A stretch of DNA of 12,109 bases from an uncultured Clostridia bacterium (GTDB taxonomy: Bacteria; Bacillota; Clostridia; Oscillospirales; CAG-272), in assembly GCA_946055715.1 (NCBI GenBank), contig CAMGGT010000007.1:1-12109 (forward strand). The letters run 5' to 3'. This document shows, piece by piece, positions 1 through 8,575 of this stretch; position 1 is the first letter of the stretch, and every line of letters starts with the position of its first letter. The notes under the pieces were generated by a model, which did no database searches, had not been told where the DNA came from, and saw only the letters and a program-made list of their open reading frames with translations. The position numbers and the translations under genes were made by a program.

Positions 1-1748
1 TTTTCCTTATTCTTCTCGTCGGGGAAGAAAGCAAGCGCTGCTTCGCAGAAGGCGATGATGTCTGCATCGGTGATGGCACCCTTGACCTGTGCCGCGTCTT
101 TGACGCTGTTTTCAAGGTCGCTCCAGCCCTCTTCCTTCACCAGCCCCAACAGGACGGTGTAGGTGGAGTAGCAGGTGGCAAGTTTGGACTTTTTCGTGTT
201 GCCGATCTTGGCGGCAAGCGCATTGTATTCCCGGTAGTAGGCCACTTCTTTTTCTTTGCTGTCCTTGTCCTGCAGGTAAGCCGTCATGGCGTCAAGGAAG
301 TCTTTGATGTCTTCCTTTTTGAGGCCTGTGTCTTTGTTGGTCAGGGCATTGACGGCGTTCTCATAGGCGGTGTAGGCTTTCTTGGCGGCTTCAACACCGG
401 AAAGTGCTTTCAGGGCGTCCAGCTTGGTGGCATAGGTGTCATAGGCGGTCTTGGCCGTCTTGAGGTTGGAGGCATCTGCACGGTCGGTGAAAGCGGAAAG
501 GCCGGAAATGTTGGTGTAAGACACCTCCACATTGTACACACCCACGGGGATGACATGGTAGATGACGGTCTTGTCCTTCAGCTCATTGCCGTAGATGTCC
601 TTTTCTGTGCTGTCTTCGGGGTAGGTGTATGACACATCGGTGAAGTCGGCGGCCTTGACGATGTTCTCGTCTTCCGCATTGGGGTCGTTGGGCATGACGG
701 CAGTAACGGTATAGGTGTGCTTGATGACCTTCACATAATAGGTGGTTTCGGGCACCAGGGTGCTGTTGTCTTCGATGGCGTTTTTGCAGGCGGCATCATT
801 GTAGACGGTGCCGGCTCTGAGCGCCGGGTCATCGAGGATCTTTTGACCGGTATAGGCGATGCTTTCGATATTGCCGGAGTCGCCGGTCTTCAGGCCTGTC
901 TTGGCCAGGATGGTGGCCAGCACGCCGCTGTCAAGGTTTTCGGTGGTGCCGGACTTTTTGACGGGATCTGCTGCCGTGCCGTCGGTGTGCAGATACCAGG
1001 TCAGTGTCTGGTCGGAAGAGTTCTTGGCGGTGACGGTGATGAACATATACTCGCCCGCGGCATGCGCGTGCTTGCTGTTATAGGCGGTGCGGGCCACCCA
1101 GTCCACCTTGACGGAGGAGTAAGTATCGCTGCCGGTGATCTCCTGCCCGATGGGGGTGGAGAGAATGGTATTGCCGAATTTGTTCACGGCATCGGCCGCA
1201 TTCAGATACATTTCGGACGTGACCTTCTTCTCCGCTTCGGTGTCGGTCGCCTTCACCGTATAGGTCACAAACAGGATGTCGGTGGCGTCCGGCAGGCCGG
1301 AGGTGACGGTATTGTAGGACTTGGGCTTCTGGGTGAGGGCGTCACCGAACACCGCGATCCACTTGCTGTCGGAGCCGAGCTGCACCTTGGTGGGCTTGGA
1401 CGGGTTCATGGTGTCGGGGGAGGTGATGACCTTGCCGTCTGCATCCGTTCCGTAATACACAACAGACACGATGTCATAGTTGTCGGGGATGATGGTCGTG
1501 CTGATGTCAGAGGATGCCTTGGTTGCAAGCAGGGAGGCGATCTTGTGCTGGATGTCCTCATCGGTGGCGGCAACAGGCAGGGTGATGGAAGAAATATCGA
1601 TGGGCGTGTAGTCGGCCGTCACAAGGCCGGGCGCCTTCTTGGCGTAGTCGTACGTTTTGCCGTCTGTGCTGAAAGCGGCAAAGAAAATGGCCGCGCCAAT
1701 CAGCAGCAGCGCAATTGCGCCGTACAGATAAACTTTTTTCATCTTCAT
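1..1748 (-). CDS. Membrane-anchored trigger factor/FKBP-like protein (C-terminus beyond window)
   Basis: The frame is open from an ATG at 1748-1746 to the left edge, giving 582 residues without a stop. GAGG lies 8 nt upstream of this ATG. Residues 6-26 form a hydrophobic segment after a Lys-rich start (MKMKK); there is no lipobox Cys, so it is a signal anchor or signal peptide. Residues 46-75 (a Tyr, then ID, then TDEDIQHKIASLLA) match the pattern that precedes the FKBP domain of trigger factor. Residues 88-175 (DIVSVVYYGTDADGK, then LGSDSKWIAVFGDAL) follow the strand order of a trigger-factor FKBP domain. The aromatic GxxFxGG active-site stretch is replaced by GKVI and a short insertion, so isomerase activity is doubtful. 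Residues from about 420 onward are Ala/Lys/Tyr-rich and helical, like a coiled coil or small helical bundle. It probably acts outside the membrane as a foldase or binding protein. The family call is from pattern memory, not a search. Confidence 0.75.
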   Translation of the reverse strand, partial: MKMKKVYLYGAIALLLIGAAIFFAAFSTDGKTYDYAKKAPGLVTADYTPIDISSITLPVAATDEDIQHKIASLLATKASSDISTTIIPDNYDIVSVVYYGTDADGKVITSPDTMNPSKPTKVQLGSDSKWIAVFGDALTQKPKSYNTVTSGLPDATDILFVTYTVKATDTEAEKKVTSEMYLNAADAVNKFGNTILSTPIGQEITGSDTYSSVKVDWVARTAYNSKHAHAAGEYMFITVTAKNSSDQTLTWYLHTDGTAADPVKKSGTTENLDSGVLATILAKTGLKTGDSGNIESIAYTGQKILDDPALRAGTVYNDAACKNAIEDNSTLVPETTYYVKVIKHTYTVTAVMPNDPNAEDENIVKAADFTDVSYTYPEDSTEKDIYGNELKDKTVIYHVIPVGVYNVEVSYTNISGLSAFTDRADASNLKTAKTAYDTYATKLDALKALSGVEAAKKAYTAYENAVNALTNKDTGLKKEDIKDFLDAMTAYLQDKDSKEKEVAYYREYNALAAKIGNTKKSKLATCYSTYTVLLGLVKEEGWSDLENSVKDAAQVKGAITDADIIAFCEAALAFFPDEKNKE

Positions 1749-1831
1749 AGAACTGACCTCATTCCATAGTATTTCTCGTTATCGCCTACGGGGAGCCGGA
1801 TGAGGGCCTCCCGCATAGGAAGTCTTTTTAC

Positions 1832-1859
1832 ATTATACCATAAATATCGAAAAATGCAA
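1832..1859 (-). promoter_or_regulatory. Extended -10 promoter for the trigger factor-like gene
   Basis: On the minus strand the -10 is TATAAT (1837-1832), preceded by TGG, which gives an extended -10 (TGn). A -35-like TTGCAT (1859-1854) stands 16 nt upstream. The predicted start is near 1825, leaving a leader of about 77 nt before the ATG at 1748. The promoter suggests that this gene can be transcribed separately from the operon that ends at 1984. Confidence 0.7.
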
Positions 1860-1879
1860 TCGTTTTTTTGCTTTTTCTC

Positions 1880-1900
1880 TCAAATCTTTTTCAAATCTTT
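1880..1900. repeat. Two direct copies of TCAAATCTTT, 11-bp period
   Basis: TCAAATCTTT occurs at 1880-1889 and again at 1891-1900, one helical turn apart. The pair lies 20-40 bp upstream of the -35 of the promoter at 1832-1859. A binding site, a bent A-tract or an UP-like element is possible. It could also be chance in AT-rich DNA. Confidence 0.5.
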
Positions 1901-1983
1901 ATATTGTCCGAATTTTGCCTTTTGCCGGGGGTGTCTGCCGCCCTTGGAACGGCTGAATTTGCCGCGTCGAAGGTGGTATTGTA

Positions 1984-4473
1984 TCAATAAAAATCGTCCT
2001 CATCAAACGCAACCCCCTGCGAAAGTGCCTCAAACAGGGAGGTCAGCTTGTTGACCTCGGAAGTATTGACCACAAAAACGGCAGACTCGGAATTGGCGGA
2101 GCCGGCCTCTTCGGCCGCCGAAGAGGGGAAGCTGCGCAGGCGCACCACCGCGCGGCGGGCACTGTAGACAAAGAATTCGTAGGTATACACGCGGCCGTCC
2201 GTCAGGGTGACGGTCATGCGGCTGACGCAGGCATCCGGGTCTGCAAGCAAGGCGCCCATGGCCACGTCATCCAGGTCCTCTGCGGCCTCGCCGACATAGT
2301 ACATACTGTAAAGAGAAGTGAGCAGATGCCGGAAGTAGTACACCCCCATCTCGTCCACGCCGTCGCGGCCGGTATGGCCTGCGGCGGCATAGATGTCGTC
2401 GAGGTTGCACAGCCCTTCGGAGATGACTTCCGTGACATAGTGCCTGTCTCCCTCCACCGTCACCGCCCGGCCGGGCGCGGGAAGGATCAGCCCCGTGTCG
2501 TCAAGATAGGTCTTTGTTCGGGTGCGCCCCGCCAGATAGGCAACATACAGGCGGCTGACGGGGTCTGTGCCCGAGGCCGTGGTGTAGTTATCGTCGGTGG
2601 AGAGCCAGAAGGTGTGGGTGCCTTTTTTGTCGGAATAGAAGGTGCTGTAGGAGATCGAGCGCAGGTTGGAGGCGGCCACCATCAGCAGGTTGCCCCTTGA
2701 CCAGCGGCCCAGCACATCCCATTCCACAAAGTCGAACAGGGCAGCGTCCACCCGCACCACCGTGCCGAACAGCGAAGAGGCGGCATAGCGGTGACCCTCC
2801 TTTTCGTCGCTGATAAACAGCTCAAAGGTCAGGGCGGCCTTGTAGGACAGGTTGCCCTCGCTGTCGGCGGTGACACCGTACGGCAGGGTGTAGGTGACGC
2901 GGTGAGACAGCAGGCCGTATTCTTCCAGCAACTCGGGCGTCAGCCGCCCACCGTTGCCCACGGCCACCGTCTCCATATCCGACCAGTCGATGCCGGTCGA
3001 GGCCTGCTGTGCCTGGTCGATGCCCGCAAGGCCCGAGAGGATCTGCAGCACCCCCACCGAGGCGCTGTAATCTATGCCGTATGCTTTGAGCTGCGCGGGG
3101 GATTTGATGGTGTAGATGCTCTCACCCAGAAAAATGTCTTTTTGCCCGTCCCCCACAAAGGCATAGTAGCCAAACGACACATCCGTCGCCCAGGCCACGG
3201 CACCTTCCACCGTGACATCCTCATACAGGATGTCGTCCTCTGTGTCGGGGGTGCCTTTGTCTGCCCGCAATGTCAGACCCGTGTCGCCCACAGAGGCGCG
3301 CAGCAGCCGCTCCGTCATGCTGTCGGTGGGGTCGGAGAGCAGAAGCAAGCCCTTTGCCCGGCCACCCCCGCTTTGGTAGGAGAAGGTAACAAGGTCACCC
3401 TCCGACAGGGCCGCGCCCGGCGCACGCACAGAGCCGGACTGCACCGCCATGTGCGGGGTGTAGAGCGGGTCATAGGCGCTGGAGGCATCGGTGAGCAGGC
3501 GGGGCTTGACATAAAAGGAAATGTCGCGGTGGACAAGAAGCGAATAGTCAATGTCTGCATAAGGGGTGGAAACGGTCTTGACGGCATACACCACGCCTCG
3601 CCCTTCCAGCCGCAGATAATACCCGCTGTTGTCCGGCAGGGCGCGCCCCACATACACCCGGCGCACGCGCTCGGGCGAGGGGTCGGCCGTGGGCACGAGC
3701 CGATCCGTCCCGCCGACATAGACGGCGGCGGGGTCATAGGCATAGCCGCTTTGCGGGTCGTAGGTCACACCGCCGACATGATAGTAAGCGTCGGTCGAGG
3801 GGTCATAATAGTACAGGTCTTCGCCGCTTCCGCCCACAAGGGAGCAGATATACCGTCCCTCTTTATCGGTGAGATACGGCGTGACCTCAAACCAGGGGGC
3901 GTCGTCTTCTTCTGCCAGTCCGTAGCGGTGGAGCGCCCTCTCGACATCCGCGGCATCTTCCGTTGCCTCGTCCCAGAGATACACCCGCTCGTCAAACAGG
4001 ATGGAGCCGACAGCCGAGAGCATGGCGGGGATGCGCCCCTGCCCGTCATAGAGCGAGGTGTAATCAAACGACTCATACATGTCGCCCGCCGCGGGTTGGT
4101 AAAAGACGGGGGTGGCACCCTCGTCATAGGTGCCGTTTTCGTAGGTGCCCAGAAGAAAGTAGTTCTGCCCTGCCCGCTGGTGGTGATAGAACAGATATTC
4201 TTCCCCGTGGGCATTGTGAACCACCACCTGAAAGACATCCGCATAGCCCAGATTCTCATAGAGGGTGGCCATGTTGGGATAGACCTTGTCGCCATAGCGA
4301 TAGTAGGCCTCCCCCTCCAGCAGTTCCACAGGTGGCTCCGACTGCCCTTGTGAGAAGTGGTTGACCAGCGGGCGCACCACCGCAAAATAGAGCAGGGCCA
4401 TGCCTGCTACCGCGCACAGGAGGATGAGGGCGGTTTTGGTTCGTTTTTTCATATGTTTGATGCTGTTTTTCAT
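1984..4473 (-). CDS. Large anchored extracytoplasmic protein with DUF4340-like stretches, last gene of ABC operon
   Basis: 829 residues from ATG 4473-4471 to TGA 1986-1984. This start is preferred over an in-frame one at 4515 because AAGGAG lies 6 nt before it and overlaps the stop of the previous gene; the gap is 11 nt. Residues 14-33 are a membrane anchor after a basic N-terminus, and the rest is polar and expected outside the cell. There is no second membrane helix. Residues 183-186 (RYGL) and 275-298 (VGRALP, then GYYLRLEGRGVVYAV) resemble DUF4340, a family that often follows GldG-type genes. Residues 221-252 are Tyr-rich with three YDP triplets. At 829 residues it is much longer than DUF4340 proteins as I know them. 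The likely role is an extracytoplasmic accessory subunit of the ABC complex; this is inferred from position. The remaining two thirds have no family that I recognise. Confidence 0.85.
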   Translation of the reverse strand: MKNSIKHMKKRTKTALILLCAVAGMALLYFAVVRPLVNHFSQGQSEPPVELLEGEAYYRYGDKVYPNMATLYENLGYADVFQVVVHNAHGEEYLFYHHQRAGQNYFLLGTYENGTYDEGATPVFYQPAAGDMYESFDYTSLYDGQGRIPAMLSAVGSILFDERVYLWDEATEDAADVERALHRYGLAEEDDAPWFEVTPYLTDKEGRYICSLVGGSGEDLYYYDPSTDAYYHVGGVTYDPQSGYAYDPAAVYVGGTDRLVPTADPSPERVRRVYVGRALPDNSGYYLRLEGRGVVYAVKTVSTPYADIDYSLLVHRDISFYVKPRLLTDASSAYDPLYTPHMAVQSGSVRAPGAALSEGDLVTFSYQSGGGRAKGLLLLSDPTDSMTERLLRASVGDTGLTLRADKGTPDTEDDILYEDVTVEGAVAWATDVSFGYYAFVGDGQKDIFLGESIYTIKSPAQLKAYGIDYSASVGVLQILSGLAGIDQAQQASTGIDWSDMETVAVGNGGRLTPELLEEYGLLSHRVTYTLPYGVTADSEGNLSYKAALTFELFISDEKEGHRYAASSLFGTVVRVDAALFDFVEWDVLGRWSRGNLLMVAASNLRSISYSTFYSDKKGTHTFWLSTDDNYTTASGTDPVSRLYVAYLAGRTRTKTYLDDTGLILPAPGRAVTVEGDRHYVTEVISEGLCNLDDIYAAAGHTGRDGVDEMGVYYFRHLLTSLYSMYYVGEAAEDLDDVAMGALLADPDACVSRMTVTLTDGRVYTYEFFVYSARRAVVRLRSFPSSAAEEAGSANSESAVFVVNTSEVNKLTSLFEALSQGVAFDEDDFY

Positions 4474-4484
4474 GCTTGGCTCCT

Positions 4485-6143
4485 TCAGCGACGGCGGCGA
4501 CGGCAGACGACCCAACCGCAGACGGCGGTGGCCGGAACGGGTACTGCCACCACCAGCACGGCAAAGACGGTGCGCGCCGTTGCCGTCAGGGGGGGAAAGG
4601 TCTTTTTGCGGCCGCTTGCGAGGGTGACTTCTGTGGCCTTCTGATACATTTCGGAATAGACCAGCGGCTTGCCGCCCATTCTGGAAGAGTTCAGCGATGT
4701 GCCGCCCAGTTCCATGCCGGCATACTCGTCTGTGCGGCTGAGATAGCGCACCAGCGCAAAGGTGACATCATAGTTGGCAAAGGAGGTCTGGGTGAGCCAC
4801 GCATCCGAGATCATGTCGGGCGAGGCACAGCCGAACACATAGCTGTAATAGGAGTTGCCGGTGACGCCGTCCAGCCGCAGGCGGGTAGACAGCATGGAGG
4901 TGTGATAGCGGGCGGAGGAGAGGGAAAGCAGGCCGCCGGTCCCGGGGTCATAGGCACGCGCGCCCGCCGTGGTGGAAAGAAAGGCGCTGCAATAGGCCTC
5001 CACGCCCGATGTGGTGGAGGTGGCTGCCTCGTAGGTCTTCCACGCGGCAGACACCGCCCCGCTGTCTGGCACCACCACGCGCGGCGGCGTGGACAGGGAG
5101 GCAATGCTCTCGTAGATGCCATAGCTCATCTCCAGCTCGCCCGTGTTATAGTCGGCCAGTATGCGGTCGTCTGTGCCGAGACATTGGGTGCCGTCCCGCA
5201 CTTGCATCGGCTCAAAGCAGATGCCCCATTGCTTCATCAGGGCTTCCAGTTCGGGCAGGTGGCGGTCGGGGGATTTGAAGACCATCAAAGCCCCGCTTCG
5301 GGCGGAAAGGTAGGTTTGCAGATAGTCGGTGGGGCTGTTTGCCGCAAAGGCATAGATGTCGGGGTCGGTATAGTCGTGCTGTGGGTCGCAGATGACCAGC
5401 AGCGCACAGTCCGAGGGCACCTCGGTGGCCTCGGAGAGGTCAAGATAATCCACCGTCAGTCCCTCGTCGCACAAAAGCCCGTAGAAGGCAGAGAGGGTGG
5501 GGTCGCTTTGGGCGAGCAGGTCGGCGTGCGCCGTATCCTCCTCCGGCACATAATATCGCTCTCCGTAGCCGTAGGCGAAATACGCCTTGGGGTGCGAGAG
5601 GGCAGACACCGACAGCATGGCGGTGGCCAGCTTGTATTCGCCGTTGAAGGACCAGTAGCGGGTGCTGTCTCCGTCGGAGGAGACGGTATAGAAAGAATCG
5701 GCGGTATACACGCGATAGCGCGCGCCGCAGGAGACGATCACATGTTCGGCCGTGAGGGTGGAGGCAGAAGTGGTGCGGTACTGATAGACCGCGGTGGGGT
5801 TGCGGTTGATGTCCACCGCCTTGACCGTGATGCGGGAGGTATAGCGCTCCAGTTGCCGCGCCAGGATATATACATAGCGCAGTGCCTCGTTGCCCAGCAG
5901 GCGGTCGGGCGCATCACAGAAGGTGACGGTGATGTCGCCCTGCAGGCGGTCGCAGAGGGCATACATCTCGTCGCTTGGGGTATACAGCCCCTCGGGGGTC
6001 AGGTCGGGATAGACGACCGCCGCCTGCAGCAGCGCCGCAAGGCCGAGGCAGAGCGCCAGCACCAACAGCACCGCAAGCACGGAAAGCAGAATGCCCCATT
6101 TGCCGCGCCACAGGGCACGCCATCGTTTTTTTGCATCTGACAT
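4485..6143 (-). CDS. GldG/ABC_transp_aux-type membrane protein, second copy
   Basis: 552 residues from ATG 6143-6141 to TGA 4487-4485. AAAGGAGG lies 6 nt before the ATG, and the gap to the previous gene is 14 nt. The open frame upstream to 6242 only overlaps the end of that gene and is not used. Residues 17-39 are a membrane helix, residues 40-520 an extracytoplasmic domain, residues 525-547 a second helix, and the protein ends in five Arg, which fits a cytoplasmic tail. The core shows the GldG layout: PKAYFAYGYGE where the family has a GHGE-like loop, then DYLDLSEATEVPSDCALLVI and DYLQTYLSARSGALMVFKSP. It should be an auxiliary subunit held next to the permease. It is clearly diverged from the neighbouring copy at 6158-7660, so this is an old duplication or a two-component arrangement. 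Confidence 0.85.
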   Translation of the reverse strand: MSDAKKRWRALWRGKWGILLSVLAVLLVLALCLGLAALLQAAVVYPDLTPEGLYTPSDEMYALCDRLQGDITVTFCDAPDRLLGNEALRYVYILARQLERYTSRITVKAVDINRNPTAVYQYRTTSASTLTAEHVIVSCGARYRVYTADSFYTVSSDGDSTRYWSFNGEYKLATAMLSVSALSHPKAYFAYGYGERYYVPEEDTAHADLLAQSDPTLSAFYGLLCDEGLTVDYLDLSEATEVPSDCALLVICDPQHDYTDPDIYAFAANSPTDYLQTYLSARSGALMVFKSPDRHLPELEALMKQWGICFEPMQVRDGTQCLGTDDRILADYNTGELEMSYGIYESIASLSTPPRVVVPDSGAVSAAWKTYEAATSTTSGVEAYCSAFLSTTAGARAYDPGTGGLLSLSSARYHTSMLSTRLRLDGVTGNSYYSYVFGCASPDMISDAWLTQTSFANYDVTFALVRYLSRTDEYAGMELGGTSLNSSRMGGKPLVYSEMYQKATEVTLASGRKKTFPPLTATARTVFAVLVVAVPVPATAVCGWVVCRRRRR

Positions 6144-6157
6144 GTCAGCCCTCCTTT

Positions 6158-7660
6158 CTACCGCCCACGGCGGCGGCGCAGTATCACAAAGCTCACGGCC
6201 GCCACCGCCAGGGTGGGCAGACCGACCACGGCCAGTGCCCACAGCCGGGCCTCACGCACGGTGAGGTCACGCAGAAGGGTGGAGCCGACCCTGAGCTTGG
6301 TGGCGCCCAGCGGTGTGGCCTGCCCTCTGTAGCGGGAGAGCAGTGCATACAAGAATGATGTGTTGCCGTATTCGTCACTTCCCAGTGCGTCGCGTGCGCC
6401 CAGATAGTAGCTGGTGCAGACAGACATGCCCCCCGCGCGACCGGAAGCCGGCGCATCCGTGACCGAAACACCTGCCACCGCATAGTTGCCCTCGGCAGAC
6501 AGTTGCCTGTCGCCGAAATAGGTGGCGGCGGTGGCGGAGGTGCGCAACAGCGGCGCGGCCGTCTTGCCCTCGGCCTCCGAGACAGAGAGGGCGGCGGCTT
6601 CCCGCAGGATGATGCGGGAGGTGTTATATGGCTGTGCCGTCTGCCGCAGGGCCTGTGCCTCTTCGTTTTCGGCATAGGCCACCACCAGCGTATAGCCGTC
6701 GGAGGTGACGGAGGCGGCATTGTCGCGGATGATGGCGGGCACCGGCGACATGCCCCACTCGGCCATCAGCGCAAAGAGGTTGGGCAGCTTGCATTGCCCC
6801 TCCCCGTCCCAGCAGGCCAGCGGGTCCAGAAAGATCATCACAAAGCCGCCCGCCTCCATATAGGCACGGAGCTTTTCGATCTCGGCCTCCACGCCGGTGC
6901 CGCCTCGGTAAAAGTCGTAGGTCGGATTGGAGATGACAAAGATGCCGCCTGTGTCCTCCGGGGTCTGTGACAGAAGGTCGATGGGGGTCAGCTCATACCC
7001 GGCGCAGACCAGCAGGTCATACAGCCCCGTGCCGGCGCTTTCGCCGTGGCTTTGGGTGATGTAGGCCTTGGGGTGGGTGTCCGAGAGGGCATAGAGGATC
7101 ATGCCCGTCATCACCTCTTCGCCCCGGTAGGCCTCGATGGAATTGTTATCGTCCAGCACAAAGAAGGAGGGCATGGAAAGCACCGTGTGGGACAGCGGTC
7201 CCGCCACGATCACCGATTCCCGCCCGACGGTATAGGCCTCCACGGGGGTATAGGTGCCTGTCTGCTCATCCTTTTGCAGAACATAGCGATAGTCGTCTAC
7301 CTCGTCCGGGCGGGCGACGGCGTTGACGGCCCGCACAGACAGAAAGTCAAACGCATCGTCAAGCTGTCGGGCGGTCTCGCGCACCAACCGGTAGACCGGG
7401 TCGTCCTGCAGGGCATCTTCCGGCATGCAGAAGATGATCTCCACCTCGTCCCCCGCCTCGTTTGCGGCGGCGATGCCGTCTTTGACCCCTTGCCCTATTG
7501 TGTGTTCTAATTTCGTTTCGGCATACAGATACAGCGAAAAGGTCTCTGTCAGCGCGTAAAAGGCCATATTGAGCAATGCCGCAAGCAGCAGCACGCACAC
7601 CACCGTCAATGTACCGGCATGCTTTTCGCCCCACGCGCGGGGCGTGTGTTTTTGTCGCAT
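6158..7660 (-). CDS. GldG/ABC_transp_aux-type membrane protein, first copy
   Basis: 500 residues from ATG 7660-7658 to TAG 6160-6158. An in-frame GTG at 7669 is possible, but GAGG sits 8 nt before the ATG, partly over that GTG, so the ATG is preferred. The gap from the permease is 13 nt, so the two are probably translated together. Residues 17-37 and 473-494 are membrane helices, and the tail is RRRRGR. Between them lies the ABC_transp_aux/GldG pattern: PKAYITQSHGES (the GHGE-like loop), then YELTPIDLLSQTPEDTGGIF and LRAYMEAGGFVMIFLDP. In Bacteroidetes GldG works with GldF and GldA in gliding and secretion. In Clostridia the substrate is not established to my knowledge. Of the two copies, this one sits directly after the permease, as GldG usually does. 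Confidence 0.88.
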   Translation of the reverse strand: MRQKHTPRAWGEKHAGTLTVVCVLLLAALLNMAFYALTETFSLYLYAETKLEHTIGQGVKDGIAAANEAGDEVEIIFCMPEDALQDDPVYRLVRETARQLDDAFDFLSVRAVNAVARPDEVDDYRYVLQKDEQTGTYTPVEAYTVGRESVIVAGPLSHTVLSMPSFFVLDDNNSIEAYRGEEVMTGMILYALSDTHPKAYITQSHGESAGTGLYDLLVCAGYELTPIDLLSQTPEDTGGIFVISNPTYDFYRGGTGVEAEIEKLRAYMEAGGFVMIFLDPLACWDGEGQCKLPNLFALMAEWGMSPVPAIIRDNAASVTSDGYTLVVAYAENEEAQALRQTAQPYNTSRIILREAAALSVSEAEGKTAAPLLRTSATAATYFGDRQLSAEGNYAVAGVSVTDAPASGRAGGMSVCTSYYLGARDALGSDEYGNTSFLYALLSRYRGQATPLGATKLRVGSTLLRDLTVREARLWALAVVGLPTLAVAAVSFVILRRRRGR

Positions 7661-7673
7661 TCTTGTCACCTCG

Positions 7674-8378
7674 TCAGGTGCGAAGCCGGCGGTCGTATAC
7701 CCGCACGGTCAGAAACAGAAAGACGCCGGCGATCGACAGATAGTAGACCAGCGCCGCCGGGTCAAACACCCCCTGCGTGAAGTTGCGGAAGCGGGAAAAG
7801 ACCGACAGGCCGCTGAGGATGAAGCGCAGCCAGTAAACGGGGATGTAGTCGTTGAGCAGACTGACGGCTAAAAACAGCAGCAGGATGCCCACCGTGCCCA
7901 CGGCGGCGGCCAGCTGGTTTTCGGTGAGGGCAGAGACAAACAGCCCCACCGCGATAAAGGCCATGCCCACCAGCAGCAGCGCAAACAGGTCGCCCAGCAA
8001 CACCGCCACCTTCACCTCGCCATAGCGGAACAGGATCAGAAAGGCCAGCGAGCAGACCGCAAGGCAGGCGGCAAACAGGGTCAGCGCGGCAAAGAATTTG
8101 CCCAGCACCACGCCGGTGAGCCGCACGGGGGCGGTCAGCCAGATCTGCTCTGTCTTCTGGCGGCGCTCTTCGCTGAAGGCCTTCATGGTCAGCAGCGGCA
8201 ACAGTACCGCGAGAAACAGCAGCATATAAGTGAAGTATGCCGTCAGGTCGGCAGAAAGCGAAAACAGGGTGGTATAGGCAAACACCGCCCCCGACAAAAG
8301 AAAGAAGATGCCCATAAAGGCATACCCGATGGGGGAGGTGAGGTACGCTTTCAGTTCGCGCTTATAGATGGCTTTCAT
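7674..8378 (-). CDS. ABC-2 type permease, GldF-like
   Basis: 234 residues from ATG 8378-8376 to TGA 7676-7674. The usable ribosome site is AAAGGA about 12 nt before the ATG, slightly far; the in-frame extension to 8429 has no support. About six membrane helices are seen, near residues 17-38, 48-65, 90-117, 125-150, 156-175 and 208-225. SPIGYAFMGIFFLLSG at 15-30, SEERRQKTEQIWLTAPV at 69-85 (cytoplasmic loop between helices 2 and 3) and FRNFTQGVFDPAALVYYLS near 197-215 are characteristic of the GldF-type ABC-2 permeases. It forms the membrane pore or piston with the ATPase encoded upstream. The length is typical for the family. The 197-nt gap before it is unusual within this otherwise tight operon. 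Confidence 0.93.
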   Translation of the reverse strand: MKAIYKRELKAYLTSPIGYAFMGIFFLLSGAVFAYTTLFSLSADLTAYFTYMLLFLAVLLPLLTMKAFSEERRQKTEQIWLTAPVRLTGVVLGKFFAALTLFAACLAVCSLAFLILFRYGEVKVAVLLGDLFALLLVGMAFIAVGLFVSALTENQLAAAVGTVGILLLFLAVSLLNDYIPVYWLRFILSGLSVFSRFRNFTQGVFDPAALVYYLSIAGVFLFLTVRVYDRRLRT

Positions 8379-8466
8379 GTATTTTTGGTTTCCTTTCGGC
8401 AGATTCGGCAAGGGGGGGCAGACTGTCAAGCATCACAGGGATCACAAGCAGTAAAAGGACATGGCA

Positions 8467-8478
8467 TGCACATGTGCA
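8467..8478. repeat. 12-bp perfect palindrome in the ATPase-permease gap
   Basis: TGCACATGTGCA is its own reverse complement. It sits inside the 197-nt space between the ATPase stop (8576) and the permease start (8378). Such a site could be an operator for a dimeric protein or part of an RNA hairpin; neither is shown. Nothing else in the gap looks like a gene. Confidence 0.5.
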
Positions 8479-8575
8479 AGGGATCTCGATGCTTTGAAAA
8501 GCCCGACGGAGCCACGCAGAGGCGCGTTTTCAAAAACGGCCGATGCCGGGCGTCGTCGGAAGAAAGCGAAAAGCG

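Noticed and set aside
717..1769. 350-codon plus-strand open frame
   Set aside because: It lies opposite the trigger-factor-like gene, is Gly/Val/His-rich with no domain, and is explained by the codon bias of the real strand.
1920..1983. Terminator after the ABC operon
   Set aside because: Only a 4-bp GCCG/CGGC stem without a following T-run is seen, so transcription may continue into the next gene.
2791..4353. 520-codon plus-strand open frame
   Set aside because: Antisense to the 829-residue gene; composition is typical of a shadow frame and there is no ribosome site.
4476..6140. 554-codon plus-strand open frame
   Set aside because: Antisense to the second GldG-like gene, which has membrane helices, a strong ribosome site and family motifs.
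7661..7669. GTG start for the first GldG-like protein
   Set aside because: The GAGG ribosome site overlaps this GTG, while the ATG at 7660 has it at the right distance.
8401..8429. TTGACA promoter before the permease (minus strand)
   Set aside because: The -35 is perfect, but at 17-nt spacing the -10 would be GAATCT, and a start near 8394 leaves almost no room for the ribosome site. Kept only as a weak possibility.
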